Positions 36,694-46,613 of a stretch of DNA of 64,000 nucleotides are shown piece by piece (positions within the stretch are counted from its first letter, which is position 1; each line of letters begins with the position of its first letter). The stretch is taken from positions 1,488,001 to 1,552,000 of the forward strand of contig NZ_FXXL01000007.1 of assembly GCF_900184685.1 (NCBI RefSeq), read 5' to 3'. This DNA comes from Butyricimonas sp. Marseille-P3923. Its GTDB lineage: Bacteria > Bacteroidota > Bacteroidia > Bacteroidales > Marinifilaceae. Made by a program: the position numbers and the translations under genes. Below the pieces are notes generated by a model that was not told where the DNA came from, made no database searches, and saw only the letters and a list, made by a program, of their open reading frames with translations.

Positions 36694-37854
36694 TTATTCT
36701 TTAAAAAAACTATCAAACCAACCTCTTTTCTTCGTTTCCTTGCGTTCGCAACGCAACAACCCCAGAACTGTCAGATTCTCCGGTGCTTTCAAGGGTGTTT
36801 CTTTGGCAGATTTTACCGTCACCACGCTTGCCATACTTATCGGATGTTTTGACAAACGATTCAACAGAGTATCAATTCCTTGCACCCGACTACCTCCTCC
36901 TGTCAACAATATACCGTCTTCCAATTCCTTGTAGTAACCGCTTTTCAATATCTGCCAGATCGCCCCTTCCAACAACTCCTCCAAACGGCATTGCTCCACG
37001 TGTACCATATCCTGCAAATCAATACAATATTTTGTATCTGGTATCATTATCTTACGACTTTTACACTCGGCTTGTAATGCCATTCCGTATTCGTGTTTCA
37101 ATTTCTTGGCACTCGCCATGCTCTCGATTGAAAAAGCCGTATTTATATCCCGCTCCACGGTATTGCACCCCAATGGCAATACTTCGTCGTACGCAATCAT
37201 TCCATCCCGGAACACGTGTATTTTCACGCTTTCAGCACCCAGATCGATCAAGGCGAAATCTCTCGCGCCTTTCCGCCCCCGTACTACCAGTGCTTTCTGG
37301 GCTGCAGTCGCCGCCGAGTAAAAATTAATTTTCTCTATCCCGGACTCGTTCAATGCTTGGCGTAATCCTTCCAGCATACGCTTTCTCGCCACGTAAACAT
37401 GAAAATCTATCTCCAACCGCCGCGCTTCGCAACCGATCGGGTCGCTCTCCGCCTCCCCGTCCAACCAATAACCGAAGGGTACCACGTCCACGATCTCTTC
37501 CATATCCAAATTGACATTACCGCGGCATTTCTTTTCCAGCTCCAGTAAATCACTCTCTTCTATTCTTCTCATCCGAGAGAATTTTGACACTTCCCGATCC
37601 TCTACCTGTTGCACCCATTCCCCCGCCAAGGCGATATTCAACGCATCGATATGCATCTCGTGTTCCTGCTTGAATTTATCAAGTAAACGTTGTACACAAG
37701 ATTTCACCCGAAGCCTATCGACCACCATTCCCCGGTGGATACCTTGAGAAGCAACACTCTCTATTCCGACCAAACGGCATTCTCCCCCGGACGTTTCCCC
37801 GAGAGCCATTACCATTTTTTCAGAGCCCATATCTAAAGAAGCTACAAATCCCAT
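36694..37854 (-). CDS. ftsA: Cell division protein FtsA
   Basis: A 386-residue actin-like membrane anchor for FtsZ. It shows the actin-family phosphate motifs (ASLDMGSEKMVMALGE at the start, FALIDLGAESVKI, ILLTGGGSRVQGID) and the FtsA-specific 1C domain (about 80-160). The C-terminal RGWFDSFFKE is the expected amphipathic membrane-targeting helix. It is shorter than many Bacteroidota FtsA proteins. It sits between ftsQ and the two ftsZ genes with gaps of 12 and 20 bases. Confidence 0.94.
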   Translation of the reverse strand: MGFVASLDMGSEKMVMALGETSGGECRLVGIESVASQGIHRGMVVDRLRVKSCVQRLLDKFKQEHEMHIDALNIALAGEWVQQVEDREVSKFSRMRRIEESDLLELEKKCRGNVNLDMEEIVDVVPFGYWLDGEAESDPIGCEARRLEIDFHVYVARKRMLEGLRQALNESGIEKINFYSAATAAQKALVVRGRKGARDFALIDLGAESVKIHVFRDGMIAYDEVLPLGCNTVERDINTAFSIESMASAKKLKHEYGMALQAECKSRKIMIPDTKYCIDLQDMVHVEQCRLEELLEGAIWQILKSGYYKELEDGILLTGGGSRVQGIDTLLNRLSKHPISMASVVTVKSAKETPLKAPENLTVLGLLRCERKETKKRGWFDSFFKE

Positions 37855-37866
37855 AATATCTATTTT

Positions 37867-38592
37867 TTATTTTCTAACACAAACTACTTGGTTATCAAAT
37901 TTCAAATTGACTTCCTTGTAATGATTCCAACCTTTTTTGGCGATACCGTTCTTCAAGAACAATATCAGTTTATCCAAGCGCTCCCGGCTATTTTCGACCT
38001 TACCGAGTATGATTCTGAAATCACCTACTTTGGGAATCATCACAATATCCTCGTTCGATCTCACGATCAATTGCTCGATGTAGGCATCCAAAAACGAATC
38101 GTCCCTCAAGGACATCACGAACGGAGCTAACTTCTCGCACGCGTATTTCTTACTAATATCACCGGTTGCAACAACAACCCTGGAAGTAAACTTAGAAGAC
38201 AACGGCATTACTTTCCCGTCACTATCAACGTAGTAACCCTCACCCGTCATTACTCTCAAAACAGGTTCACGTTGCTTGATACTCACATGGATATAGCCGT
38301 CTAAACTGTAGTAAACCTGAGCCGATTTTATCATCGGATTTTTGACAAGTATCCTTTCCAAACCATCTTTATTTACTGCCATAATACTTTTGTTCATTAT
38401 GTCCCCATACCCCTTCTTTATCGCTTTCATGATATCCTCCTCGTCCACGAACATATTAACATCCGTATTCTTGACAGCAATCCGCACCCCTCTACATGTT
38501 ACCTCCCCCAATTTTGTCGCCACAAAGGTAAGCACAATTATCAGGTAAACAAGCAAAATGCAAGATAATATGTATGGTAGTATGCGTTTCAT
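37867..38592 (-). CDS. ftsQ: Cell division protein FtsQ/DivIB
   Basis: 241 residues: a short cytoplasmic N-terminus, one transmembrane helix (about 6-27), a POTRA domain (about 35-105, with KNTDVNMFVDEEDIMKAI) and a beta domain (GEGYYVDSDGKVMPL). It links FtsL and other division proteins in the periplasm. The identity rests on these features and on its place between murC and ftsA. Confidence 0.9.
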   Translation of the reverse strand: MKRILPYILSCILLVYLIIVLTFVATKLGEVTCRGVRIAVKNTDVNMFVDEEDIMKAIKKGYGDIMNKSIMAVNKDGLERILVKNPMIKSAQVYYSLDGYIHVSIKQREPVLRVMTGEGYYVDSDGKVMPLSSKFTSRVVVATGDISKKYACEKLAPFVMSLRDDSFLDAYIEQLIVRSNEDIVMIPKVGDFRIILGKVENSRERLDKLILFLKNGIAKKGWNHYKEVNLKFDNQVVCVRK

Positions 38593-38602
38593 TCAATAAT
38601 TT

Positions 38603-38700
38603 CAGTTACAAGTTACAGGTTGCAAGTTACAAGTTATTATTCTCATTCCGCAAATCAAACCTGTAACCTGCAACTTGCAGAGCCACAGACTCAACTTGCA
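38603..38700. repeat. Heptamer inverted repeat between murC and ftsQ
   Basis: GTTACAA, GTTACAG, GTTGCAA, GTTACAA follow each other at 38605-38632. The complementary words (CTGTAAC, CTGCAAC, TTGCAGA and a further AACTTGCAAC) occupy 38660-38702. Transcribed RNA would fold into a long stem inside the division operon. Confidence 0.75.
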
Positions 38701-38723
38701 ACAGCAAATCAATGATTTGCTGT
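38701..38723. repeat. 11-bp inverted repeat over the murC stop
   Basis: ACAGCAAATCA and TGATTTGCTGT are perfect complements around a single A; the right arm includes the last murC codons and stop. It may stabilise or end the upstream message. Confidence 0.5.
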
Positions 38724-40076
38724 ATTAAACATATCAGTAAATACCGGAATAAAGCGGTCTATATCCCCGGCTCCCATGGTCACGAAGAGTCCGTCCGTCA
38801 CGTGTTCTCTCACGTATGCCGGAAAGTCTTCTTTCGTCACCCGAACACAAGGCACGGACAAACGATCGGCTATCAGAGCCGAAGTTACCCCCGGTATAGG
38901 TTGTTCCCGTGCCGGATATATATCCAACAATATCACTAAATCCGCCAGACTCAAACTCTTCGCAAAATCCGGATAGAAATCGTTCGTCCGCGAATACAGG
39001 TGAGGCTGAAAAGCAACAATCAACTTCTTCTCCGGCCACATCTCCCGTACAGACGAAAGCGATGCCTCAATCTCCCGCGGGTGATGGGCATAATCATCCA
39101 TGTACAGAACTCGATCCGTTTTCGCGTGTATATCAAATCGTCTTGACACTCCTTTGAACAAAGGTAAAGCATCCCGAATTTCCTCGGCAGTCACCCCCGC
39201 GTGCAAAGCCACCGTGATTGCCGCCGTAGCGTTCTCCACGTTCACACGTCCCGGGAAACACAATCGCAAATCCCGAATTTCGATATCTTTCCCGATATAA
39301 TCAAATAAAAAACTACCGTTATCTACCCGTAAACGGTCGGCATAATAATCCGTTTTCTCTCCTGCCGCGTAGTGTCCGGTAATTGCCCGCCTTTTCAATT
39401 CCAAACCTTTTCTCAAGAAAAGCTGCCCTTTTGTTTGCAAGGCAAACTCCTCGAAGGCTTTCAACAATTCCTCGTGAGTCCCGTATATATCCAGATGATC
39501 GGCATCCATGGCTGTAATCACCGCTATTTCCGGATGCAGATGCAAAAACGACCGATCATACTCGTCCGCCTCGATCACCACGTAATCCGATTCCTTGTCA
39601 ATCAACAAGTTCGTTCCATAATTAGAAGATATTCCCCCTAAAAAAGCACTACATCCGACATGTGAATTTTTCAGCAAAAACGCCAACATCGTCGTCGTCG
39701 TCGTTTTCCCGTGCGTCCCCGCTATACAAAGAGCTTTTTTGCTTCGGGAAAGAAACCCCAACACCTCCGCACGTTTGTGCAAAGCGTAGCCATTATCCCG
39801 GAAGAAACTCAATATTCGGTTCTCTTTCGGCACGGCAGGCGTGTACACCACAAGCGTGTGCGTCTTATCCCGAAATACCTCCTCGATTCTTGCCTCATCA
39901 TCCTCGTACGTGATATCAAATTCCTCCTCATCGGTCATCTTTCTCGTCAGAGGTGATTCTGTCTTATCGTACCCGGCCACGTGATATCCCATAATCTTGA
40001 AATAACGCGCCAAGGCACTCATACCTATCCCCCCGATTCCCACGAAATATATTGCTTTTACATTATCAATATCCAT
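38709..40076 (-). CDS. murC: UDP-N-acetylmuramate-L-alanine ligase MurC
   Basis: It adds L-Ala to UDP-MurNAc. Of about 455 residues: GIGGIGMSALARYF at the N-terminus, ATP-binding GTHGKTTTTTML, YDRSFLHLHPEIAVITAMDADHLD, and the C-terminal YAHHPREI. The frame extends to 40100, but that would overlap murG; the ATG at 40076 (MDIDNVKAIYF) leaves a 4-base gap and is preferred. It is followed by ftsQ after a repeat-filled gap. Confidence 0.97.
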   Translation of the reverse strand: MDIDNVKAIYFVGIGGIGMSALARYFKIMGYHVAGYDKTESPLTRKMTDEEEFDITYEDDEARIEEVFRDKTHTLVVYTPAVPKENRILSFFRDNGYALHKRAEVLGFLSRSKKALCIAGTHGKTTTTTMLAFLLKNSHVGCSAFLGGISSNYGTNLLIDKESDYVVIEADEYDRSFLHLHPEIAVITAMDADHLDIYGTHEELLKAFEEFALQTKGQLFLRKGLELKRRAITGHYAAGEKTDYYADRLRVDNGSFLFDYIGKDIEIRDLRLCFPGRVNVENATAAITVALHAGVTAEEIRDALPLFKGVSRRFDIHAKTDRVLYMDDYAHHPREIEASLSSVREMWPEKKLIVAFQPHLYSRTNDFYPDFAKSLSLADLVILLDIYPAREQPIPGVTSALIADRLSVPCVRVTKEDFPAYVREHVTDGLFVTMGAGDIDRFIPVFTDMFNTANH

Positions 40077-40080
40077 AATT

Positions 40081-41196
40081 TTAGATTTTAGCTTGCCCAC
40101 TATTTATAATCTTCAAGATTTCGTTCGCGATCACCTCATCCGAATCTTTCATTGCTAACGCCAAGATATGCTCGGACAAAACTTTGCGTTCGGTATCGTT
40201 CTTTAATAAATCTTCCATCACATCACCCAGACGTTCGACGACCTCGTTATCTTTTACCATAACGGCAGCTTGTTTATGTACCAGAGCCATCGCATTCTTG
40301 GTTTGGTGATCTTCCGCCACGTTCGGCGAAGGCACCAGAACAACAGCTTTTCCCAGCAAACACAATTCTGAAATCGTTCCGGCTCCCGCCCTTGCCACCA
40401 CAAGATCAGCGCAAGCATACGCCAAATCCATACGTTTCAAGAAAGGCATAAACTTCACGTTCTCCGGCAAACGATCTTTCAACTCCGCTTCCAGTTGCTT
40501 GTGGTAATAACTACCGCACTGCCAGATTACCTGTACGTCTTCCCATCCGGCAATACGTTCCAACCATCGCACCATAGCCTTATTAATCGATCCGGCGCCA
40601 AGGCTACCCCCGGTTACAAGCACAGTCTTTTTCTTCGGGTTCAAACCGTAAAAAACAATACCTTCTTCCCGTTCTCCCAAGGCATTCAACAAATCCTTCC
40701 GCACGGGATTACCCGTGAATATAATTTTCTCTTTCGGGAAAAAACGTTCCATCCCCTCGTAAGCCACACAAATCTTCTCGGCTTTCTTCGCCAATAGTTT
40801 ATTGGTCACCCCGGCATAAGAGTTTTGTTCCTGCAATACCAAAGACACTCCCGCGTTCGCCGCCACCCGACCGATAGGACCACTGGCGTATCCCCCGACT
40901 CCTACCACGACATCCGGCTTGAACTCTTTCACGATTCGTTTGGCTTTCCGCAGACTTCGCCAAAGGTTCCACGCCACTTTCAAGTTATTCAACGTCAATT
41001 TCCGTTGCAACCCGCGAACAGGCAAACCCACGATTCGGTATCCCGCCTCAGGTACTTTCTCCATCTCCATCTTACCCTCTGCCCCCACGAACAGAATATC
41101 AATATCTTTATCCAAACGCTTTAAAGCATTTGCTATCGAGAGTGCCGGGAATATATGCCCTCCTGTTCCTCCTCCGCTGATAATCACCTTTTTCAT
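40081..41196 (-). CDS. murG: UDP-GlcNAc transferase MurG
   Basis: It converts lipid I to lipid II at the inner face of the membrane. 371 residues of GT-B fold: ISGGGTGGHIFPALSIANAL, VVGVGGYASGP, LVLQEQNSYAGVTNK, VTGGSLGAGSIN and the donor-binding ARAGAGTISELCLLGKAVVLVP. It lies between ftsW (14-base gap) and murC. Confidence 0.97.
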   Translation of the reverse strand: MKKVIISGGGTGGHIFPALSIANALKRLDKDIDILFVGAEGKMEMEKVPEAGYRIVGLPVRGLQRKLTLNNLKVAWNLWRSLRKAKRIVKEFKPDVVVGVGGYASGPIGRVAANAGVSLVLQEQNSYAGVTNKLLAKKAEKICVAYEGMERFFPKEKIIFTGNPVRKDLLNALGEREEGIVFYGLNPKKKTVLVTGGSLGAGSINKAMVRWLERIAGWEDVQVIWQCGSYYHKQLEAELKDRLPENVKFMPFLKRMDLAYACADLVVARAGAGTISELCLLGKAVVLVPSPNVAEDHQTKNAMALVHKQAAVMVKDNEVVERLGDVMEDLLKNDTERKVLSEHILALAMKDSDEVIANEILKIINSGQAKI

Positions 41197-41210
41197 AGTA
41201 TTCTATTTCT

Positions 41211-42410
41211 TTATATTTCTTCTTCCGTCGTTGCCACTTTCAGCTTCTCTTTCGCTTCCTGCTCCCCCTCTTCAGAGAAGGTATGACTGACACTCAATAT
41301 CATCCCGAATGCCGCACTCGTGAATAACAGGGAAGTTCCCCCCATACTTACCAGCGGCAAAGGCTGTCCGGTCACGGGGAACAAGCCCACGCAAACCCCC
41401 ATGTTTATTAAGGCCTGCAATACAATACACAAACCCAACCCGGTCACCAGCATTGCCGGGAACATTCTCGTGCATCGTCGCACGATCACCCCCACACGAT
41501 AGAGTATGATCAAGTATAATAGCATAACCACCCCGGCACCCCCCAATCCGTATTCTTCTACAATTATTGCGAAAATAAAATCAGAATAGGGATGCGGCAG
41601 AAAATTACGCTGTACACTGGTTCCCGGAGCCACCTTGAACAATCCGCCTCGTGCCACGGCTATTTTCGCTTGATCCGATTGGTAAGAATCATCTTTATTC
41701 GCTTTCGAGGGAACAAAAAATGCCTCCAATCGGCTTTTCACCGTCAATAGACGCCCGACCTTGCCCAATTGTTTCTCCGGCACAATAAAAAGTGCCGCCA
41801 CAAGCAATACGACAAGCAATACAAGTCCCCCGATAATCTTACTGAATGTCTTCAAACTCAACCGTCCCACGAATAGCATAAACAAACAGACTCCTCCCAG
41901 CAATGCCGAAGTAGAAAAGTTCTCCATAAAAATCAAGAAAAGTATCGGGACTACCCACAACATCCGCAATAACACATTGTCATCGCATCCTTTTTCGGTC
42001 TGTTCAAATGCGATTGCACGGGCACAAAATATGATTACCGCTAATTTCGCGAACTCCGACGGCTGGAATGAAATTCCGAATATCTTTATCCACCGCTCCG
42101 TGTCGTTCAACGTGGCTCCCATTACTTTTGCCAATACCAGAAAACCAAAAGAAGCCAATAGAATAAACGTGGCAAAAGACAATAAATATTTATAATGGCA
42201 AGATTGCGTGAGCAAGATAACCCCATAACAGCCCACCAACAAGAAAAGCTGTTTTAACAGGTAAAAGCTAGTATCTCCCCCGCGCACGCGGAAAGCCAGA
42301 CTTCCTGTGGAAGAATACACGACCAATAACGAGATCAGCATTAAAGCTATAACCACGATTCCCAAAATCCTGTCGCCCTTCAAACTCAGCTTGTTAATTA
42401 TCCTGCCCAT
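41211..42410 (-). CDS. ftsW: FtsW, SEDS-family septal glycan polymerase
   Basis: A 399-residue polytopic protein of the RodA/FtsW/SpoVE family, which polymerises septal peptidoglycan with FtsI. Recognisable parts are LNDTERWIKIFGISFQPSEFAK, the long periplasmic loop with HPYSDFIFAIIVEEYGLGG, and GLFPVTGQPLPLVSMGGTS near the end. The family motif around FQPSEFAKLA is intact. Confidence 0.96.
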   Translation of the reverse strand: MGRIINKLSLKGDRILGIVVIALMLISLLVVYSSTGSLAFRVRGGDTSFYLLKQLFLLVGCYGVILLTQSCHYKYLLSFATFILLASFGFLVLAKVMGATLNDTERWIKIFGISFQPSEFAKLAVIIFCARAIAFEQTEKGCDDNVLLRMLWVVPILFLIFMENFSTSALLGGVCLFMLFVGRLSLKTFSKIIGGLVLLVVLLVAALFIVPEKQLGKVGRLLTVKSRLEAFFVPSKANKDDSYQSDQAKIAVARGGLFKVAPGTSVQRNFLPHPYSDFIFAIIVEEYGLGGAGVVMLLYLIILYRVGVIVRRCTRMFPAMLVTGLGLCIVLQALINMGVCVGLFPVTGQPLPLVSMGGTSLLFTSAAFGMILSVSHTFSEEGEQEAKEKLKVATTEEEI

Positions 42411-42415
42411 TACAA

Positions 42416-42436
42416 TTTACGATTTATGATTCACAA
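42416..42436. repeat. Short heptamer tract between murD and ftsW
   Basis: TTTACGA (42416-42422), TTTATGA (42423-42429) and TTCACAA (42430-42436) form the short gap between the two genes, the same words as in the murD-mraY gap. Confidence 0.55.
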
Positions 42437-42441
42437 CTTCT

Positions 42442-43788
42442 TCAATCACAGAACTCCTTGAGTTCTCTCACTTTTTCTTTAAACAGTTCCCCCCGGTTCT
42501 CGTAATTCTTGAATAAATCAAAACTAGCACAACAAGGAGAAAGTAACACGACATCGCCACTCACGGCACGGGTTGATGCCACTTTCATGGTATCCTCCAA
42601 GCTATGCGTATCCACCACCTCACAAATCGGAGAAAAGGAGTCTATCAATTTCTTATTGTCTACCCCCATGCAGATTAATAATTTTACTTTTTCCCGTACA
42701 AGGTCAAACAACACGCTATAATCATTTCCTTTATCCGTTCCCCCGGCAATCCATACCACGGGGGCATGCATACTATCCAACGCATACCACGTCGAATCCA
42801 CGTTCGTTGCCTTCGAATCATTTATATAAGTCACCCCCTCGATGACTTCAACCGTTTCCAAACGGTGTTCCACCTGCGGGAATGTCGTCAATCCCTTTCT
42901 CAAATTCGCATCACTGACACCCGCCTTCAAGGCTGCCAATATAGCTGCCATCGCGTTATACACGTTATGCCGTCCCTGTATCGTAATTTCTTTCTTGTCA
43001 ATGCAAAAAGTCCGTTCCCCCCATCGGGCAATCACGGTATTCCCGTCCATATACGCGTTCAATCGATTATCTGCCGAATAGGTAAACCCGGCTGCCTCCG
43101 GTACGATGTTTTCCTGTTCGACACGTTCCCGTACCACGTCACAGTCATACCCGTAGATAAACAAATCTTCCGCCCTCATGTTATTCAATATACGGAATTT
43201 AGAACGAGCATAGTTCTCGAACTTATAATCATAACGGTCTAAATGATCGGGAGTAATATTCGTCAATATCGCTGTATCACACCGGAAGCGGAACATCCCG
43301 TCCAACTGGAAACTGGACAACTCCACCACGTACACGCGATGCAGATTATCCGCCACCTGTGCCGCCAGACTATTCCCGACATTCCCTGCCAACCCCACGT
43401 CATACCCGGCTTCTTTCAATATATGATACAACAACAACGTGGTCGTCGTCTTTCCGTTGCTTCCCGTGATGCAATACATTTTTGCATCCGTGTGCCGTCC
43501 GGCAAACTCGATTTCCGAGATCACCTCGATCCCCCGTTCACGCAAACCGACAATCATCGGTAATTTATCCGGTATCCCCGGACTCTTTACCACGATATCG
43601 GCAGTAAATATCTTTGTTTCGGTATGTTGCCCCTCCTCGTACTCTACACCCAACTCTTCCAACACTTTCTTGTACTTGTCAGCCAATTTCCCTTTATCTG
43701 ATAAGAAAACCTCGTATCCCAACTTTTTCCCTAACCGGGCAGCCCCCGCTCCGCTTTCTCCTCCCCCTAAAATAACCAAGCGTTTCAT
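42442..43788 (-). CDS. murD: UDP-MurNAc-L-Ala D-glutamate ligase MurD
   Basis: It adds D-Glu to UDP-MurNAc-L-Ala. 448 residues with LVILGGGESGAGAARLGKKLG, ATP-binding GSNGKTTTTLLLYH, ITPDHLDRYDYKFENYARSK and INDSKATNVDSTWYAL, then WIAGGTDKGNDY. It lies between mraY and ftsW. Confidence 0.97.
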   Translation of the reverse strand: MKRLVILGGGESGAGAARLGKKLGYEVFLSDKGKLADKYKKVLEELGVEYEEGQHTETKIFTADIVVKSPGIPDKLPMIVGLRERGIEVISEIEFAGRHTDAKMYCITGSNGKTTTTLLLYHILKEAGYDVGLAGNVGNSLAAQVADNLHRVYVVELSSFQLDGMFRFRCDTAILTNITPDHLDRYDYKFENYARSKFRILNNMRAEDLFIYGYDCDVVRERVEQENIVPEAAGFTYSADNRLNAYMDGNTVIARWGERTFCIDKKEITIQGRHNVYNAMAAILAALKAGVSDANLRKGLTTFPQVEHRLETVEVIEGVTYINDSKATNVDSTWYALDSMHAPVVWIAGGTDKGNDYSVLFDLVREKVKLLICMGVDNKKLIDSFSPICEVVDTHSLEDTMKVASTRAVSGDVVLLSPCCASFDLFKNYENRGELFKEKVRELKEFCD

Positions 43789-43791
43789 ATA

Positions 43792-43843
43792 TTTATGATT
43801 TACGATTTATGATTTACGATTCTTCAATCTAAAATCATAAATC
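43792..43843. repeat. Heptamer inverted repeat between mraY and murD
   Basis: TTTATGA, TTTACGA, TTTATGA, TTTACGA run from 43792 to 43819. The segment 43804-43821 pairs with 43826-43843 (18 bp, two mismatches) around a CTTC loop. It fills the 69-base gap almost entirely. Confidence 0.8.
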
Positions 43844-43857
43844 CGAAATTATTAAAC

Positions 43858-45108
43858 TTACCGAATCTTTAATGTCACTATTGTTATCACAGCCAACGCT
43901 ATTCCCACAATCCAGAAACGAGTCACGATCTTCGGCTCCGGAATACCCTTCTTCTGGAAATGATGATGCAGAGGCGACATCAGAAATATTCTCCGTCCCT
44001 CTCCGAACTTTCTCTTCGTGTACTTGAAATAACTTACCTGCATGGCTACCGACAAATTCTCCACGAGGAATATACCACAAAGGATCGGAATCAATAATTC
44101 TTTATGAATCATGATAGCGAATACCGCGATAATACCTCCCAATGACAAACTTCCCGTGTCACCCATAAAGACTTGTGCCGGATACGAATTGTACCACAAG
44201 AATCCGATCGTGGCACCGATAAAGGCAGCAATAAATACCACCAGTTCCCCGGAATGTGGGATATACATAATATTCAGGTAATCGGCATACACCATGTTAC
44301 CCGAAACATACGCCAGTATCCCCAACGTGGCACCGACTATCGCGGACGTTCCCGTCGCAAGCCCGTCAAGCCCGTCCGTCAAGTTTGCCCCGTTCGACAC
44401 GGCTGTCACGATAAATATCGTGATCAAGATAAACACGATCCATCCGATCGGTTCGGCATATTTCCCGAAAAGAGCCCCGAACCAAGCGTAATCGAACTCG
44501 TTATTCTTGAAGAATGGAATAGTTGTTCTGGTCGATTTCACGTCTTTCGTCAACAAGGTTTTACTATTCTCCTCGGAGAATCCCTCATCTACCGTACTTG
44601 TCACCACCCCCACTTCCGACAACATAGCTTTCTCGCGAATCACCACGTCATCGCTCACGTACAAGGTCACCCCCACGATCAATCCCAAACCGACCTGCCC
44701 GATCACCTTGAAACGTCCTTTCAATCCCTCCTTGTGCTTTCTGAATACTTTGATATAATCATCCAGAAAACCTATCAACCCGAGCCACACCGTAGCCACA
44801 AGCATCAATTGGATATACACGTTATCCAACCGCGCAAACAAAATCACGGGTATTAATATCGCCAACAGGATAATAATCCCTCCCATCGTCGGGGTTCCTT
44901 TCTTCTGCATCTGCCCTTCCAGTCCGAGATCGCGAATCTCCTCTCCAACCTGCTGTTTTTGCAAAATACGGATAATCCGCTTTCCAACCACCGTGGCTAT
45001 CAACAAAGACAAAATCACGGCACAAGCCGATCGGAATGTGATATACTGGAACATTCCGGCCCCGGGAAAATCAAACTGCTCTAAATAATCGAAAATGTGG
45101 TAAAACAT
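43858..45108 (-). CDS. mraY: Phospho-MurNAc-pentapeptide transferase MraY
   Basis: It makes lipid I from undecaprenyl phosphate and UDP-MurNAc-pentapeptide. A 416-residue multi-pass protein with [57 protein letters not shown] and [12 protein letters not shown]. It is longer than the E. coli protein by an insertion (about 165-205) of the kind seen in Bacteroidota. Four bases separate it from murE. Confidence 0.97.
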   Translation of the reverse strand: MFYHIFDYLEQFDFPGAGMFQYITFRSACAVILSLLIATVVGKRIIRILQKQQVGEEIRDLGLEGQMQKKGTPTMGGIIILLAILIPVILFARLDNVYIQLMLVATVWLGLIGFLDDYIKVFRKHKEGLKGRFKVIGQVGLGLIVGVTLYVSDDVVIREKAMLSEVGVVTSTVDEGFSEENSKTLLTKDVKSTRTTIPFFKNNEFDYAWFGALFGKYAEPIGWIVFILITIFIVTAVSNGANLTDGLDGLATGTSAIVGATLGILAYVSGNMVYADYLNIMYIPHSGELVVFIAAFIGATIGFLWYNSYPAQVFMGDTGSLSLGGIIAVFAIMIHKELLIPILCGIFLVENLSVAMQVSYFKYTKRKFGEGRRIFLMSPLHHHFQKKGIPEPKIVTRFWIVGIALAVITIVTLKIR

Positions 45109-45112
45109 GACA

Positions 45113-46561
45113 CTACAACTTAAATATTTCCTTTATAATCTCTTTATCATCAAAATGATGTTTCACTCCTTTTATTTCCTGATAATCCTCATGTCCTTTA
45201 CCGGCAACCAGCACAATATCGTCCGGTTTTGCCAGCATCAGTGCCGTACGTATCGCCTCCTTCCGGTCGGTTATCGCCAACACCCGATCATGGGCATCCT
45301 CCGGTACTCCCGCACGCATATCCTCTATAATCGCCGCAGGTTCCTCGCTTCGAGGATTGTCGGAAGTCAGCACAACCCGGTCGCTCAACCGACAAGCCAC
45401 CTCCGCCATCTCCGGACGCTTCGTCCGGTCACGATCTCCACCGGCACCGACCACGGTAATCACCTTACCGTCTTTTTTCAACCCGCTGATTGTCGATAAC
45501 ACATTCTCCAAAGCATCCGGCGTGTGGGCATAATCCACGATCGCCATAATTCCATCCCGGGACAGAATTGTTTCAAATCGTCCCGACACCGGAACCAACA
45601 TACTCATCACGGGCAACAACTCTTCTTTCTCGAAGCCTAACAAGCGAGCCGCAGAATACACGGCAAGCAAATTATACGCGTTAAAATCTCCCGTAAACTT
45701 TGTCCAAACCTCACTCCCGTCCAGCAATAATAACATGCTGTCCAAATGGCGTTCCAATATTTTACAATTAAAATCCGCCATACGCTTGCAGGAGTAAGTA
45801 TATTTACGTGCTTTCGTGTTCTGCAACATGACCATACCATTCTTGTCGTCCGCATTCGTCAACGCGAAAGCCTTTGCGGACAAACGATCGAAAAATCCCT
45901 TCTTCGCCTCGATATATGCCCGAAACGTTTTGTGGTAATCTAAATGATCGTGTGTAATATTTGAAAATATAGCACCGTCAAAATCCAAACCACTAACACG
46001 TCGCTGATCCGCCGCGTGGGAACTCACCTCCATAAAACAATATTCGCACCCCTCGTCCACCATACACCGCATCAGTGAATTAATCTCCAACGCATCCGGT
46101 GTCGTATGCGTAGCATGTACTTTCTCGTCCCCCACGTAATTACAAACCGTCGATAACAAACCGGCTTGTTTACCCACCAACCGTGCCACCTCGTACAGCA
46201 ATGTCGCCGTTGTCGTCTTCCCGTTCGTTCCGGTCACTCCGACAAGTTTCATTTCCCGCGACGGATGCCCGTAATAAGCGGATGCCATCCATCCCAACGC
46301 ATCCGATGAATTCGCCACCTTCACCACGGTTACCCCGTCCGGCAGGCTTTCCGGCACATCTTCACAAATCACGCCAACCGCACCCAAGGCAACCGCCTTG
46401 CCGATAAATGCATGCCCGTCAACACTAACACCCCGCTGGGCAACAAATACATCCCCTTTACCAACCTTCCGGGAATCGAAATGAATCGCGTGTATCTCTA
46501 CACCCGAATCCCCTTGCACAATCTCACAAGCTATCCCTTCTAACAAATCCCTTAATTTCAT
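45113..46561 (-). CDS. murE: UDP-MurNAc-tripeptide synthetase MurE (meso-DAP type)
   Basis: It adds the third residue of the stem peptide. 482 residues with [14 protein letters not shown], a carbamyl-lysine region ([15 protein letters not shown]), and DNPRSEEP, the motif used to recognise meso-diaminopimelate. The substrate is therefore probably meso-DAP rather than Lys. It follows ftsI across a heptamer-repeat gap. Confidence 0.96.
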   Translation of the reverse strand: MKLRDLLEGIACEIVQGDSGVEIHAIHFDSRKVGKGDVFVAQRGVSVDGHAFIGKAVALGAVGVICEDVPESLPDGVTVVKVANSSDALGWMASAYYGHPSREMKLVGVTGTNGKTTTATLLYEVARLVGKQAGLLSTVCNYVGDEKVHATHTTPDALEINSLMRCMVDEGCEYCFMEVSSHAADQRRVSGLDFDGAIFSNITHDHLDYHKTFRAYIEAKKGFFDRLSAKAFALTNADDKNGMVMLQNTKARKYTYSCKRMADFNCKILERHLDSMLLLLDGSEVWTKFTGDFNAYNLLAVYSAARLLGFEKEELLPVMSMLVPVSGRFETILSRDGIMAIVDYAHTPDALENVLSTISGLKKDGKVITVVGAGGDRDRTKRPEMAEVACRLSDRVVLTSDNPRSEEPAAIIEDMRAGVPEDAHDRVLAITDRKEAIRTALMLAKPDDIVLVAGKGHEDYQEIKGVKHHFDDKEIIKEIFKL

Positions 46562-46583
46562 TGCTCTAAATTATTATCTTTTC

Positions 46584-46613
46584 AATCTAAAATCTAAAAT
46601 TTTAAATCTAAAA
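46584..46613. repeat. Heptamer repeat tract between ftsI and murE
   Basis: AATCTAA, AATCTAA, AATTTTA, AATCTAA stand in exact 7-nt register from 46584 to 46611 and fill most of the 52-base gap, ending at the ftsI stop codon. Confidence 0.8.
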